Source of the DNA: Thermoplasmata archaeon
Lineage (GTDB): Archaea; Thermoplasmatota; Thermoplasmata; Lutacidiplasmatales; UBA184
Direction of reading: 5' to 3'
Assembly (NCBI GenBank): GCA_021806135.1
Contig: JAJZYB010000003.1
Span: 1-64,000 of the forward strand
DNA: 64,000 nucleotides
Part shown: positions 49,731 to 57,796 of the stretch, in pieces
How the letters are laid out: each line of letters starts with the position of its first letter
Position numbering within the stretch: the stretch's first letter is position 1
The notes under the pieces: model-generated
What the model was told of the DNA's origin: nothing
Databases searched by the model: none
The model's input: only the letters and a program-made list of their open reading frames with translations
Program-made: the position numbers and the translations under genes

Positions 49731-51844
49731 GTTCGGTCACGGGAAGGCCCCGTGGGGGAAGCTCGGAGCGCCTCCCGGAGCCGGTTCGCCTCGAGGATCG
49801 GGGGGAGGCACGAGGTCCCGGCGCAGACGAGGGCGCGGGGCTCGCCAGAGCCCTGGATCTCTCCCGCGGCCCCCGACGGGAGGGCGAACGCCCCGTCGAG
49901 GGGGGCCCGCAGGACCACCTTCCTCGGGTGGAAGGTGGTGAGGGCCGCCTGGAGAAGCGGGCTGCCGGTCCCCTTGGGACCCTGGATGAGCACGTGGACC
50001 GGCTCCGTCCGGGCGATCCCTGCGGCCAGGGCGCTCCCGGCGGCGAAGAGGCCATGATGGGCCAGGCGACGGCTCAGGGAAGCGACCAGAGGCAGGTAAC
50101 GGTCCCTCACCAGGGGATCAGAGGTGAGGGCCTCCAGATGCTCCCACGCCAGGGCCGCGGCGGCGTTGGGGGAGAGGTGCGGGGTGTCCTCCAGGGGGAC
50201 ATTGGGAAGTTCCCAGTTCCCCACCTTCGGGCCGTCGTAGAGGGAGGGGGCGAGGTCCCGCAACAATCCGTCCGTCGGGGAAAGGTAGGACTCCTGAGCG
50301 AGCTCCAGGATCTTCCGGGCCGTTCTGAGGTAGCGGTCCTCCTGCGTCGCCTCTGCCACCTTCAGGAGCCCCCCGGCGAAGCTCACCTGGTCCTCCAGGA
50401 GTCCCCAGATCCGGGGCCCGTCGGGGGTGAGCTGGTGGGCGACCCCGCGGGAGGGTTCGTATGCCTCGTCCAGGAACCGGTCCACCGCGGCCCGGGCCCG
50501 CTCCAGCAGCATCTTTTGGCCGGTCAGGCGGCCCGCGAGGGCGAGATTGCCGGCGAGGATCCCGTTGAGGGACGCGTAGAGGGCCGGGTCCACTGCCGGG
50601 GTGGGGCGTCCCTCCCGCGCCCTCCGCATCTTCGCCTCCGCCTTTAAGAGCAGGTCCTGGGCCTCTTCCGGCTTGCGTCCCAGGGTGGCGGCGAGCTCCG
50701 TCAGGGGCAGGAGGCGGTAGAGCACGTTGCGCTCCGGGTCGTGGGGCATCCGTCCTTCGGAGCCGATCCCGTAGCGCCAGCTGATCGCCTTGAGCTCGTC
50801 CGGGCTGAGCAAGTGCTTGAGCTCGCTGCGGGACCAGGTGAAGTAGCTCCCGTCGTCCCCCGGGGCGTTGTCCGCGTCCTGGCTGGCGCCGAACCCGCCC
50901 CGGGGGGCCTGGTCGAGCACGGAGAGGACCCACGTGGAGATCCCCTCCATCGCCTCACGGAACCGGGGCTCCCCGAGGGCCTCGAAGCCTTCCCGGTACG
51001 CCCCGAGCAGGTGTCCGTTGTCCACGGCCATCTTCTCGAAGTGGGGGATGTGCCAACCCTCGTCGACGGAGTAGCGGTGGAAACCCCCGCCCAGCTGGTC
51101 GTACAGCCCGCCCTCGGCCATGCGGGTGAGGGTGAGACGTGCCATCTCCGCCGGGGCAGGATCGCCGGTCTGGTGGGTCAGGTAGAGCTGGAACGAGGAG
51201 GCCATCGGATGCGGGAACTTCGGGGCCCCACCGAATCCCCCGTGCGTGGGGTCGAAGTGTTCCTGGAGCGCCTGCGCCACCTCGTGGACGAAATCGTGCC
51301 CGGCCGGTGGTTCCCGGGGGGCCGCCATCCCCTTCAATCCCTCTTGGATCGCTCTCGCCTGCCCCTTGAGGGCGTCGCGCTCCTCCCGCCAGAGCCGTGC
51401 CACCTCCCGGAGCACGCGTCGGAAGCCGGGCCGTCCTCCCTGATCTTCCGGGGGGAAGTACGTGCCCCCCAGGAAGACCTCCCCCTGGGGGGTCAGGAAC
51501 GCGGTCAGCGGCCATCCCCCCTGCCCGGTGAGCGCGTTCACCTGGAGCTGGTAGCGTCGGTCCACCTCGGGGTTCTCGTCCCGGTCCACCTTCACCGGCA
51601 CGAACAGTTGGTTCACCAGCGCCGACACTTCAGGGTCGGAGTAGGTCCCCTCGTCCATCACGTGGCACCAATGGCACCAGGCCGCCCCGATGTCGAGCAG
51701 GATCGGCCGTCCGGTCTCCCGGGCCGACCGGAAGGCGTCCTCCCCCCAGGGATACCAACCGATCTCCTGCTCGGCCGCGGAGCGCAAGTAGGCCGAGGGG
51801 GAGCGAGCGAGGCGGTGGGCGGGGGGAACGGGGGACCGGGTCAC
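49724..51844 (-). CDS. DUF255 thioredoxin-domain protein (YyaL/SPATA20 family)
   Basis: A 706-residue cytosolic protein. The N-terminal thioredoxin-like domain has A-W-C-H-W-C-H-V-M (about 52-60, a CxxC), preceded by Y-P-W-G-E-D-A-F, and K-V-D-R-D-E-N-P-E-V. The remainder is an (alpha/alpha)6 barrel as in N-acylglucosamine epimerase-like enzymes (G-G-F-H-R-Y-S-V-D-E, H-F-E-K-M). The family is widespread and of unclear function. The GTG at 51844 was chosen because AAGGAG lies 5 bases upstream; a TTG at 51901 is less likely. Confidence 0.9.
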   Translation of the reverse strand: MTRSPVPPAHRLARSPSAYLRSAAEQEIGWYPWGEDAFRSARETGRPILLDIGAAWCHWCHVMDEGTYSDPEVSALVNQLFVPVKVDRDENPEVDRRYQLQVNALTGQGGWPLTAFLTPQGEVFLGGTYFPPEDQGGRPGFRRVLREVARLWREERDALKGQARAIQEGLKGMAAPREPPAGHDFVHEVAQALQEHFDPTHGGFGGAPKFPHPMASSFQLYLTHQTGDPAPAEMARLTLTRMAEGGLYDQLGGGFHRYSVDEGWHIPHFEKMAVDNGHLLGAYREGFEALGEPRFREAMEGISTWVLSVLDQAPRGGFGASQDADNAPGDDGSYFTWSRSELKHLLSPDELKAISWRYGIGSEGRMPHDPERNVLYRLLPLTELAATLGRKPEEAQDLLLKAEAKMRRAREGRPTPAVDPALYASLNGILAGNLALAGRLTGQKMLLERARAAVDRFLDEAYEPSRGVAHQLTPDGPRIWGLLEDQVSFAGGLLKVAEATQEDRYLRTARKILELAQESYLSPTDGLLRDLAPSLYDGPKVGNWELPNVPLEDTPHLSPNAAAALAWEHLEALTSDPLVRDRYLPLVASLSRRLAHHGLFAAGSALAAGIARTEPVHVLIQGPKGTGSPLLQAALTTFHPRKVVLRAPLDGAFALPSGAAGEIQGSGEPRALVCAGTSCLPPILEANRLREALRASPTGPSRDRTV

Positions 51845-51958
51845 GGGGCTCCTTGGGCCGGGGCGAGCCCTCGACGGAGGGAAAAAGGCTTCCCCGCTCA
51901 ACGGCGGCGCTTGCCCCGGGGAGAGTGACGCGCCGGGAGGCTCCCGGTTCCGACTATC

Positions 51959-51966
51959 CTTATAAG
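51959..51966 (+). promoter_or_regulatory. TATA box of the proteasome-exosome gene run
   Basis: CTTATAAG is centred about 43 bases before the psmA ATG, leaving a short leader of roughly 17 bases with AGGGGAA as a possible ribosome-binding site. Confidence 0.6.
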
Positions 51967-52005
51967 TGGGGGCGTAGTCCGCCTCGAAGTCCAGGGGAAT
52001 TATCC

Positions 52006-52752
52006 ATGGAGATGCAGCCCGGCCAGATGGCCTACGATCGCGCGATCACGGTCTTCTCTCCCGACGGACGCCTCTTCCAAGTGGAGTACGCCCGCGAATC
52101 GGTCCGCCGGGGCACGGCCACCGCCGGGGTGGTCTTCAAGGACGGCGTGGTCCTGGTGGCCGACCGCCGCATCGCGAACCCGAAGCTCGCGGAACCTTCC
52201 AGCGTGGAGAAGATCCACCAGATCGATGGGCACATCGGGGCCGCCACGGCGGGCCTGGTGGCGGATGCCCGGGTCCTGGTGGACTTCGCGCGATTGCAGT
52301 CCCAGATCAACCGGGTCACCTACAGCGAGCCCATCAGCCTCGAGGTCCTGGTGCGGCGGATCTGCGACTACAAGCAGCAGTACACCCAGTTCGGGGGCGT
52401 CCGACCGTTCGGCACGGCCCTGTTGATCGGCGGTTTTGACGACACCGGCGTGCATCTGTTCGAGACCGACCCCTCCGGCTCGTTGACCTCCTTCAAAGCC
52501 TCGTCCATCGGCGGGAACCGTGCCCCGGTGATGGAATTGTTCGAGCAGAAGTTCCAACCCGGAATGGAGCAGGACCAGGCCGTCGCCCTGGCGCTGGAGG
52601 GCCTCCAGCAATCCATGGAGGACCCCAGCAACCTGGCCAGCGTGGAGATCTGCGTGGTGGCCAAGGAGCGCGGTTTCCAGCGGATGGGCCCGGACCAGGT
52701 CCAGCGCGCCGTGAGCAAGCTCGCCCCCAAGGAACGCCCGGCGAAGAGCTGA
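52006..52752 (+). CDS. psmA: Proteasome subunit alpha
   Basis: A 248-residue alpha-ring subunit of the 20S proteasome. The N-terminal gate segment A-Y-D-R-A-I-T-V-F-S-P-D-G-R-L (Y-D-R motif) and F-Q-V-E-Y-A-R-E-S-V are canonical. The N-terminus is not processed in alpha subunits, so the first ATG is suitable. The beta subunit gene is not in the window. It starts the conserved archaeal order psmA-SBDS-rrp4-rrp41-rrp42-rpl37ae-rpoP. Confidence 0.97.
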   Translation: MEMQPGQMAYDRAITVFSPDGRLFQVEYARESVRRGTATAGVVFKDGVVLVADRRIANPKLAEPSSVEKIHQIDGHIGAATAGLVADARVLVDFARLQSQINRVTYSEPISLEVLVRRICDYKQQYTQFGGVRPFGTALLIGGFDDTGVHLFETDPSGSLTSFKASSIGGNRAPVMELFEQKFQPGMEQDQAVALALEGLQQSMEDPSNLASVEICVVAKERGFQRMGPDQVQRAVSKLAPKERPAKS

Positions 52753-52805
52753 AAGGTCCCCGAGGGGAGAGGACCTCGTCCCCGAAGGCCACGGCGACCC
52801 GAACC

Positions 52806-53501
52806 ATGGTGCGCGTAGAGGATGCGGTGGTCGCCCGCTTGGTGCACGCCGGGAACCATTACGAGGTCCTGGTGGACCCCACCGCCGTGCAGGCGCTGAA
52901 GGACGGCAAGGAGGTGGACCTCCGGGACCGGCTCGCCCAGGACCACATCTACAAGGACGCTCGCAAGGGGGACAAGATCTCGGACGAGTTCTTGGAGAAG
53001 CAGTTCCACACCCGGGACGTCTACGCCATCGCCCGGGAGATCATCCAGAAGGGGGAGGTGCAGGTCACCACCGAGCAACGCCGTGCGTTGGCGGAGACGA
53101 AGCGCCGGCAGCTGGTGGACTACGTGGCGCGCAACGCCATCAACCCCCAGACGAATGCTCCCCACCCTCCGGCGCGCATCGAAGCGGCGATGGAGGAGGT
53201 GAAGTTCCACGTGGACCCCTTCCGTCCCATGGAGCCGCAGGTGGAGGAGCTCCTCCAGCGGCTCCGGCCGCTCCTGCCGATCCGGCTGGAGCGGGTGAAG
53301 TTCCGCATCCGCGTGCCGGCGCAGTACTACCCACGGGTGATCGGCGAGATCAAGTCCGCTGGCCGTTTGCTCTCCGAGGAGTGGGGACCCGACGGCTCGT
53401 ACGGATGCGTGGTGGAGATCCCGGGCGGGGTCCAGCAGGACCTCGCCGAACGGCTGAATGCGCGGACGAAGGGCGCGGCCGAGACCGGCATGGTTAAATA
53501 A
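52806..53501 (+). CDS. sbds: Ribosome maturation protein SBDS (SDO1)
   Basis: A 231-residue three-domain protein that helps to release anti-association factor aIF6 from the large subunit in late ribosome assembly. The N-terminal FYSH domain has A-R-L-V-H-A-G-N-H-Y-E-V-L-V-D-P, then R-K-G-D-K-I-S; the middle domain has H-P-P-A-R-I-E-A-A-M. Length is typical of archaeal SBDS. It lies 53 bases after psmA and carries the rrp4 TATA box at its stop. Confidence 0.95.
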   Translation: MVRVEDAVVARLVHAGNHYEVLVDPTAVQALKDGKEVDLRDRLAQDHIYKDARKGDKISDEFLEKQFHTRDVYAIAREIIQKGEVQVTTEQRRALAETKRRQLVDYVARNAINPQTNAPHPPARIEAAMEEVKFHVDPFRPMEPQVEELLQRLRPLLPIRLERVKFRIRVPAQYYPRVIGEIKSAGRLLSEEWGPDGSYGCVVEIPGGVQQDLAERLNARTKGAAETGMVK

Positions 53502-53502
53502 G
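53493..53502 (+). promoter_or_regulatory. TATA-like element before rrp4
   Basis: GTTAAATAAG overlaps the SBDS stop codon and lies about 48 bases before the rrp4 ATG. It could start an internal transcript for the exosome genes. It also shows that the unusual N-terminal extension of Rrp4 lies downstream of a promoter. Confidence 0.4.
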
Positions 53503-53544
53503 CCGGACCGGCTCGCCGCGTCCCGTACCGAGAACGATCAGCCA

Positions 53545-54519
53545 ATGGGAGACCAGTCGTCTCCTTCCTCCACGTCCGAACGATCCGGCCGCAGGAGAGA
53601 GGGAGGCCACGGCAGGGACCGTGGCAGGAGGGACCATCCGGGTCCCGGCCGCCGGGGAGGAGGGGAGGATTCCCGTCACCGTGACCGGGGGCGGCCCGGT
53701 GGGCGCGGCCCGCCCCGGGATGACCGGGGGGGTGGACGGCGCTTCTTCGGTCCCCGGGAGGGCCACGAACGGCGGCTCGGCGGCGGGGGCGCTCCCGAGG
53801 CGACGGGCGAGCGGGTCTTGGTTCTTCCCGGTGAGGAGCTCAAGGTCAGCGGCTTGAGGCCGGGGTTCGGAACGTACCGGGAGGATGGCCGTCTTTACGC
53901 CTCCGTGATGGGGCTGTTGAGCGCCCGGCCCCCTTTCGCCCGGGTGATCCCCCTGGCGGGACGCTACATCCCGCAGAAGGACGACTTAGTCCTCGGGGTG
54001 GTCCAGGCGGTCGGCCCCACCTACTGGCTCTTGGACATCCGGGCGCCCCACTTCACCCCTCTGCACGTGAGCGGGGTCCCCTGGCAACTGGACTACGGCG
54101 AGACCGTGGAGTACCTCCGGCCGGGGGAGACCGTGCTGGTCCGGGTGGAAGGGCTCGACGAGAACCGTCGGGTGGGGGTCAGCATGAGCGGGCCGAACCT
54201 GGGCAAGCTCGATGGCGGGTTCCTGGTGGAGATCTCCCCTTCCAAGGTCCCCCGGGTGATCGGGAAGAGCGGGAGCATGATCCAGCTCATCCAGGGCTCC
54301 ACCGGCGCCCGGCTCGTGGTGGGCCAGAACGGGCGCGTCTGGATCGAAGGCGGTCCGGAGCAGATCCGGAAGGTCCGGGAGGTCCTGCAGCTCATCGATG
54401 AGGAGGGGCAACGCCGGGGTCTCACCGACCGGGTGAAGGCCCTCCTCGCTGCCCAGGGCTCCGGGGGCCGGGGTTCGGACGCTTCTTTCCAGGACCAAGC
54501 GGAAGAAGAGAAGGAGTGA
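53545..54519 (+). CDS. rrp4: Exosome subunit Rrp4 with Arg/Gly-rich N-terminus
   Basis: A 324-residue RNA-binding cap subunit of the archaeal exosome. The canonical part begins near residue 90 (V-L-V-L-P-G-E-E-L) with an N-terminal domain, an S1 domain (E-T-V-L-V-R-V-E-G) and a KH domain ([12 protein letters not shown]). Residues 15-88 are an Arg/Gly-rich stretch with several RGG-type units ([16 protein letters not shown]), unlike the usual archaeal Rrp4 of about 230 residues. No other start codon is available between 53545 and the conserved part. The stop overlaps the rrp41 GTG. Confidence 0.95.
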   Translation: MGDQSSPSSTSERSGRRREGGHGRDRGRRDHPGPGRRGGGEDSRHRDRGRPGGRGPPRDDRGGGRRFFGPREGHERRLGGGGAPEATGERVLVLPGEELKVSGLRPGFGTYREDGRLYASVMGLLSARPPFARVIPLAGRYIPQKDDLVLGVVQAVGPTYWLLDIRAPHFTPLHVSGVPWQLDYGETVEYLRPGETVLVRVEGLDENRRVGVSMSGPNLGKLDGGFLVEISPSKVPRVIGKSGSMIQLIQGSTGARLVVGQNGRVWIEGGPEQIRKVREVLQLIDEEGQRRGLTDRVKALLAAQGSGGRGSDASFQDQAEEEKE

Positions 54520-55283
54520 GGAAAGTGGGAAGCGTAGGCGCCAAGGAGATCCCGCAGTTGCTGGATTCCAATGGGAAGCGGATCGACGGACGGGGTCTCG
54601 AGGACCTCCGGCCGCTGAAGATCGAGGCCGGAGTGCTCCGCCGGGCCGACGGATCGGCCCTGGTGGAGTGGGGCGAGAACAAGGTCATGGCCGCGGTCTA
54701 CGGACCCCGGGAGGTCCACCCCCGGCACCTGCAGCAGACCACCAAGGCCGTGGTGCAGTGCCGGTACAACATGGCCTCCTTCTCCGTGGACGAACGCAAG
54801 CGCCCCGGGCTCGACCGGCGCAGCCAGGAGATCAGCAAGGTGATCAGCGAGGCGTTCGAGTCCGTGCTCTTCGTGGAGGAGTACCCCCGGACCTCCATCG
54901 ACATCTACATCGAGGTGCTCCAGGCGAACGCGGGCACCCGGTGTGCCGGCGTGGTGGCCGCGAGCGTGGCCTTAGCCGATGCCGGCATCCCCATGGTGGA
55001 CCTCATCCCTGCGGTGGCGGTGGGGAAGGTGGCCGGCAAGATCGCCCTGGACTTGAAGAAGGAAGAGGACAACTACGGGGAGGCGGACCTCCCCATGGCC
55101 CTGGTCCCCCGGAGCGGGCGGCTCGTCCTCCTGCAGATGGAGGGCCACATGACCCGGGAGGAGCTTGCCCAGGCCCTGGACCTCGGGGTACGGGGCTGCC
55201 TTCAGATCTACCAGGTCCAGAAGGAGGCCCTGCGCACCCGCTACAGCCTGGAGAGTGTCCCTTCCGCGGGGGTGGAAGCATGA
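54516..55283 (+). CDS. rrp41: Exosome catalytic subunit Rrp41
   Basis: A 255-residue RNase PH-fold subunit that forms the active site of the hexameric ring with Rrp42 and degrades RNA 3' to 5' with phosphate. Landmarks: [33 protein letters not shown], and the catalytic D-L-P-M-A region with E-D-N-Y-G-E-A-D. The GTG start overlaps the rrp4 stop (GTGA) and the stop overlaps the rrp42 start (ATGA), so the three are coupled. Confidence 0.97.
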   Translation: MRKVGSVGAKEIPQLLDSNGKRIDGRGLEDLRPLKIEAGVLRRADGSALVEWGENKVMAAVYGPREVHPRHLQQTTKAVVQCRYNMASFSVDERKRPGLDRRSQEISKVISEAFESVLFVEEYPRTSIDIYIEVLQANAGTRCAGVVAASVALADAGIPMVDLIPAVAVGKVAGKIALDLKKEEDNYGEADLPMALVPRSGRLVLLQMEGHMTREELAQALDLGVRGCLQIYQVQKEALRTRYSLESVPSAGVEA

Positions 55284-56059
55284 CCGACGAGGTCAGCGCC
55301 GAGATCCTGGCCACCCACCTGCTGGAGCTCGCCAAGGGGGGGAAGCGCCTGGACGGACGGGGGATGGACGAGTTGCGGCCGGTGAAGATCACCAAGGGAT
55401 TCGTCACGAGCGCGGACGGGAGCGCGCTGGTGGACCTGGGGGGCACCAAGGTCCTCTGCGGCGTCAAGCTGGAGATGGGCAGCCCCTTCGGCGACACCCC
55501 CAACGCGGGGGTGCTCACCACCAACGCCGAGCTGGTCCCTCTCTCCTCCCCGGCCTACGAGCCCGGCCCGCCGAGCCTGCAGAGCATCGAGGTCTCGCGC
55601 GTCGTGGACCGGGCCATCCGGGCGGCCGAAGCGGTGGACCTCGCGGGCCTCTCGGTGGTCCCGGGCGAGAAATGCTGGATCTGCTACGTCGACATCCACA
55701 TCCTGGACGATCTGGGGAACCTCATCGACGCCGCGCTGCTGGCGGCCTCCTCCGCGCTGAGCGCGGCGGTGCTCCCGGCGAAGCGCTTCGGCGTTGGGGA
55801 GGATGCCCCGCTCACGGTGAAGCACGTCCCCATCGAGACCACCTTCGTTCGGCTGGGGGAAAGCCTTTTGGTCGATCCCACCAGCGAGGAAGAGGCGGCC
55901 TGCCAGGGCCGGCTGACCATCGCCACGGACGAGGAAGGGAACGTGTGCGCCATGCAGAAGGGCAAGGTGGGAGCCTTCTCTCCCCAGGACGTGGTGAGCC
56001 TGGCGGAGCGGGCGCAGGCCCACGGCGACCGGCTTCGGGCCCTCATCCGGGAGGGTTGA
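55280..56059 (+). CDS. rrp42: Exosome subunit Rrp42
   Basis: A 259-residue RNase PH-fold subunit without its own catalytic site, needed to shape the ring with Rrp41. Motifs: [29 protein letters not shown] and [14 protein letters not shown]. Lack of the Rrp41 catalytic D-x-x-M-A stretch agrees with the role. Five bases separate it from the L37Ae gene. Confidence 0.97.
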   Translation: MTDEVSAEILATHLLELAKGGKRLDGRGMDELRPVKITKGFVTSADGSALVDLGGTKVLCGVKLEMGSPFGDTPNAGVLTTNAELVPLSSPAYEPGPPSLQSIEVSRVVDRAIRAAEAVDLAGLSVVPGEKCWICYVDIHILDDLGNLIDAALLAASSALSAAVLPAKRFGVGEDAPLTVKHVPIETTFVRLGESLLVDPTSEEEAACQGRLTIATDEEGNVCAMQKGKVGAFSPQDVVSLAERAQAHGDRLRALIREG

Positions 56060-56064
56060 GCCCC

Positions 56065-56388
56065 ATGTCCAAGCGAACGAAGAAGGTGGGGCGCACGGGC
56101 TGGATGGGTCCCCGCTACGGGATCCGGGTCCGTCGGCGGGTGCTGGAGATCGACCGGGCCCGGGACCAGTCCTACGCGTGCCCGAAGTGCTCCACGGTGA
56201 CGCTGCGGCGCTCGGGAAGCGGGATCTACGAGTGCCACCGCTGCCACACCTCCTTCGCCTCGGACGCTTATGTCTTCCACCCCGCCCCCGCGCTCTTCAG
56301 GAGCGAGGAGATCGGGAAGGAGACGCCGCCTGCCGAGGGGAAGGCCCGGGCGGCCGCCGAGCGGCCCGGCGCTTCCAAGGCGGGCTGA
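56065..56388 (+). CDS. rpl37ae: Large-subunit ribosomal protein L37Ae (eL43)
   Basis: A 107-residue zinc ribosomal protein. The zinc finger is C-P-K-C (39-42) and C-H-R-C (57-60), preceded by G-P-R-Y-G-I-R-V-R-R-R-V. A further C-terminal tail of about 30 residues (E-G-K-A-R-A-A-A-E-R-P) makes it longer than the usual 75-95. The neighbours on both sides are those found in other archaea. Confidence 0.95.
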   Translation: MSKRTKKVGRTGWMGPRYGIRVRRRVLEIDRARDQSYACPKCSTVTLRRSGSGIYECHRCHTSFASDAYVFHPAPALFRSEEIGKETPPAEGKARAAAERPGASKAG

Positions 56389-56443
56389 GACCCCGCTCGG
56401 ACTAGGCAAGGGTTAAGCCCGGAAAAGGATAGAACGGAGGGTC

Positions 56444-56578
56444 ATGTTCCGCTGCATCCGCTGCCACGAGCCCTTGCCCTCCGATGCCGGTGTCTTTGGG
56501 GTCCGCTGCGACAACTGCGGGGGCAAGGTGTTCTACAAGGAGCACCCGAACGTCAAGAAGGTCCTCAAGGCCCGCTGA
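56444..56578 (+). CDS. rpoP: RNA polymerase subunit P (Rpb12-like)
   Basis: A 44-residue zinc-ribbon subunit of RNA polymerase. Cysteines C4, C7 (R-C-I-R-C-H) and C22, C25 (R-C-D-N-C-G-G-K) form the zinc site, followed by the basic tail V-K-K-V-L-K-A-R. GGAGG lies 5-6 bases before the ATG. Size and position after rpl37ae match other archaea. Confidence 0.95.
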   Translation: MFRCIRCHEPLPSDAGVFGVRCDNCGGKVFYKEHPNVKKVLKAR

Positions 56579-57052
56579 GGGCCTGTCTTCCAGTTCCGCC
56601 GCTGGATCTGGGAACCCGCCCGGCTGGGAAGGGTGGACTTCGCCGGTGACGGGTCGTCCGTGCGGCCGCCGGCGCGCCCAGGCGCGGGATCCTCCTCATC
56701 CCTTTCGCGGTTCAGAGCCCCCTCGCGGGAGCCTCGGGACAGCTCGCACTGGGGAACGGCCTCCCCTTCGCAGGCAGGTTCCCGGCGCTGCAGCAGCCGG
56801 GGGTGGAGGGGCTGGGGTCCTGGCCACCGGGGTCACCCTCTCGTTCCCGGTCATGCGGGTGCTCTCGGGGTCCCTGCAGCGGATCACCCAGGACCATACC
56901 GGGGTCAGACCTGCCCCTCCGTGGAACGGGCGGGAAGAGAGGGTGGCACGTCGGCGAGTGCCCTCACGGACGTGCCCCGGGGCACCATGGGGCGGACTCC
57001 CGGGGCGGGGGGACAGGCTTTGACCCCTCCCCCCTTCCCAGGAGAGGCGGGC
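56579..57052. other. 470-base gene-free gap after rpoP with inverted repeats
   Basis: No convincing coding frame is seen, although in other euryarchaea pcc1 and prefoldin beta often follow rpoP. An 8-bp perfect inverted repeat GGTCCTGG (56816-56823)/CCAGGACC (56888-56895) encloses 64 bases. CCCGGC/GCCGGG (56781-56801) forms a local hairpin. ACCGGGGTCA is repeated directly at 56826 and 56898. This may be a structured RNA, a long leader for radB, or decayed coding sequence. Confidence 0.4.
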
Positions 57053-57745
57053 ATGAACGGACGCCGGCTTCCCTTTGGGGTGGAGACCTTGGATGCCCTC
57101 CTCGACGGGGGCATCGAGGCCGGTTCGTTGACCCAACTCTACGGGGAGGGAGGGTCGGGGAAGACCAACCTCTGCCTGGCACTCAGCGTGGAAGCCGCGC
57201 TGGAGGGCCGCTGGACCATCTACCTCGACACCGAGGGGCTCTCTCTGGCCCGGCTCGACCAGATGGCCCGGGGAAGAGGGACCACCCTTTCCGCGGTCCT
57301 CCGCCGCCTCCTGGTGACCACCCCCCGGACCCTCGAGGAGCAGGAACGCTCCGTGGAGCGCGCCTGCGCGCTGGCCTCCCAGCGCGACCGGCAGGTGGGG
57401 CTGCTCGTCCTCGATTCGGCGACCCTCCTTTATCGCCTGGACCTTGGGATGGAGCAGGAGGGGCTCTCCCGCCAGTCCCTGACCCAGCAGATGGCCGACC
57501 TGCTCCACACCGCGGTGGAGCTCCAGGTTCCCGTGGTCTTCACGAACCAGGTCTTCCGGAACCCCGAGACCCGGGATCTCGAGCCCATCGGGGGGTCCTT
57601 CCTCCAGCACGCCTCGAAGACCCTGATCCGCTTGGACCGGGGCCAGGACGGGTGGCGCCGGGCCGTCCTTCTGAAGCATCGCTCCTTGCCGGAGGGAGGG
57701 ATGGCCGAGTTCCGTCTGACGGACCGGGGGTTGGGGGTCTCCTAG
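57053..57745 (+). CDS. radB: DNA repair and recombination protein RadB
   Basis: A 230-residue RecA-family protein, the archaeal RadA paralogue lacking the N-terminal HhH domain. Walker A is G-E-G-G-S-G-K-T (31-38), Walker B L-L-V-L-D-S-A-T near 118. P-V-V-F-T-N-Q-V-F and P-I-G-G-S-F-L-Q-H-A-S-K-T follow as in RadB. The ATG has a good AGGAGAGG upstream. It converges with the AddA-like gene, placing two recombination functions side by side. Confidence 0.93.
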   Translation: MNGRRLPFGVETLDALLDGGIEAGSLTQLYGEGGSGKTNLCLALSVEAALEGRWTIYLDTEGLSLARLDQMARGRGTTLSAVLRRLLVTTPRTLEEQERSVERACALASQRDRQVGLLVLDSATLLYRLDLGMEQEGLSRQSLTQQMADLLHTAVELQVPVVFTNQVFRNPETRDLEPIGGSFLQHASKTLIRLDRGQDGWRRAVLLKHRSLPEGGMAEFRLTDRGLGVS

Positions 57746-57796
57746 GGCCCCGGGCAGGAGGGGACCGGCGAGGGCCGGAGCCGCCCACGACCCGGT

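Noticed and set aside
56484..57023. Open frames across the gap after rpoP, tested for pcc1 or prefoldin
   Set aside because: None of the three plus frames or the minus frames shows the expected motifs; products are low-complexity.
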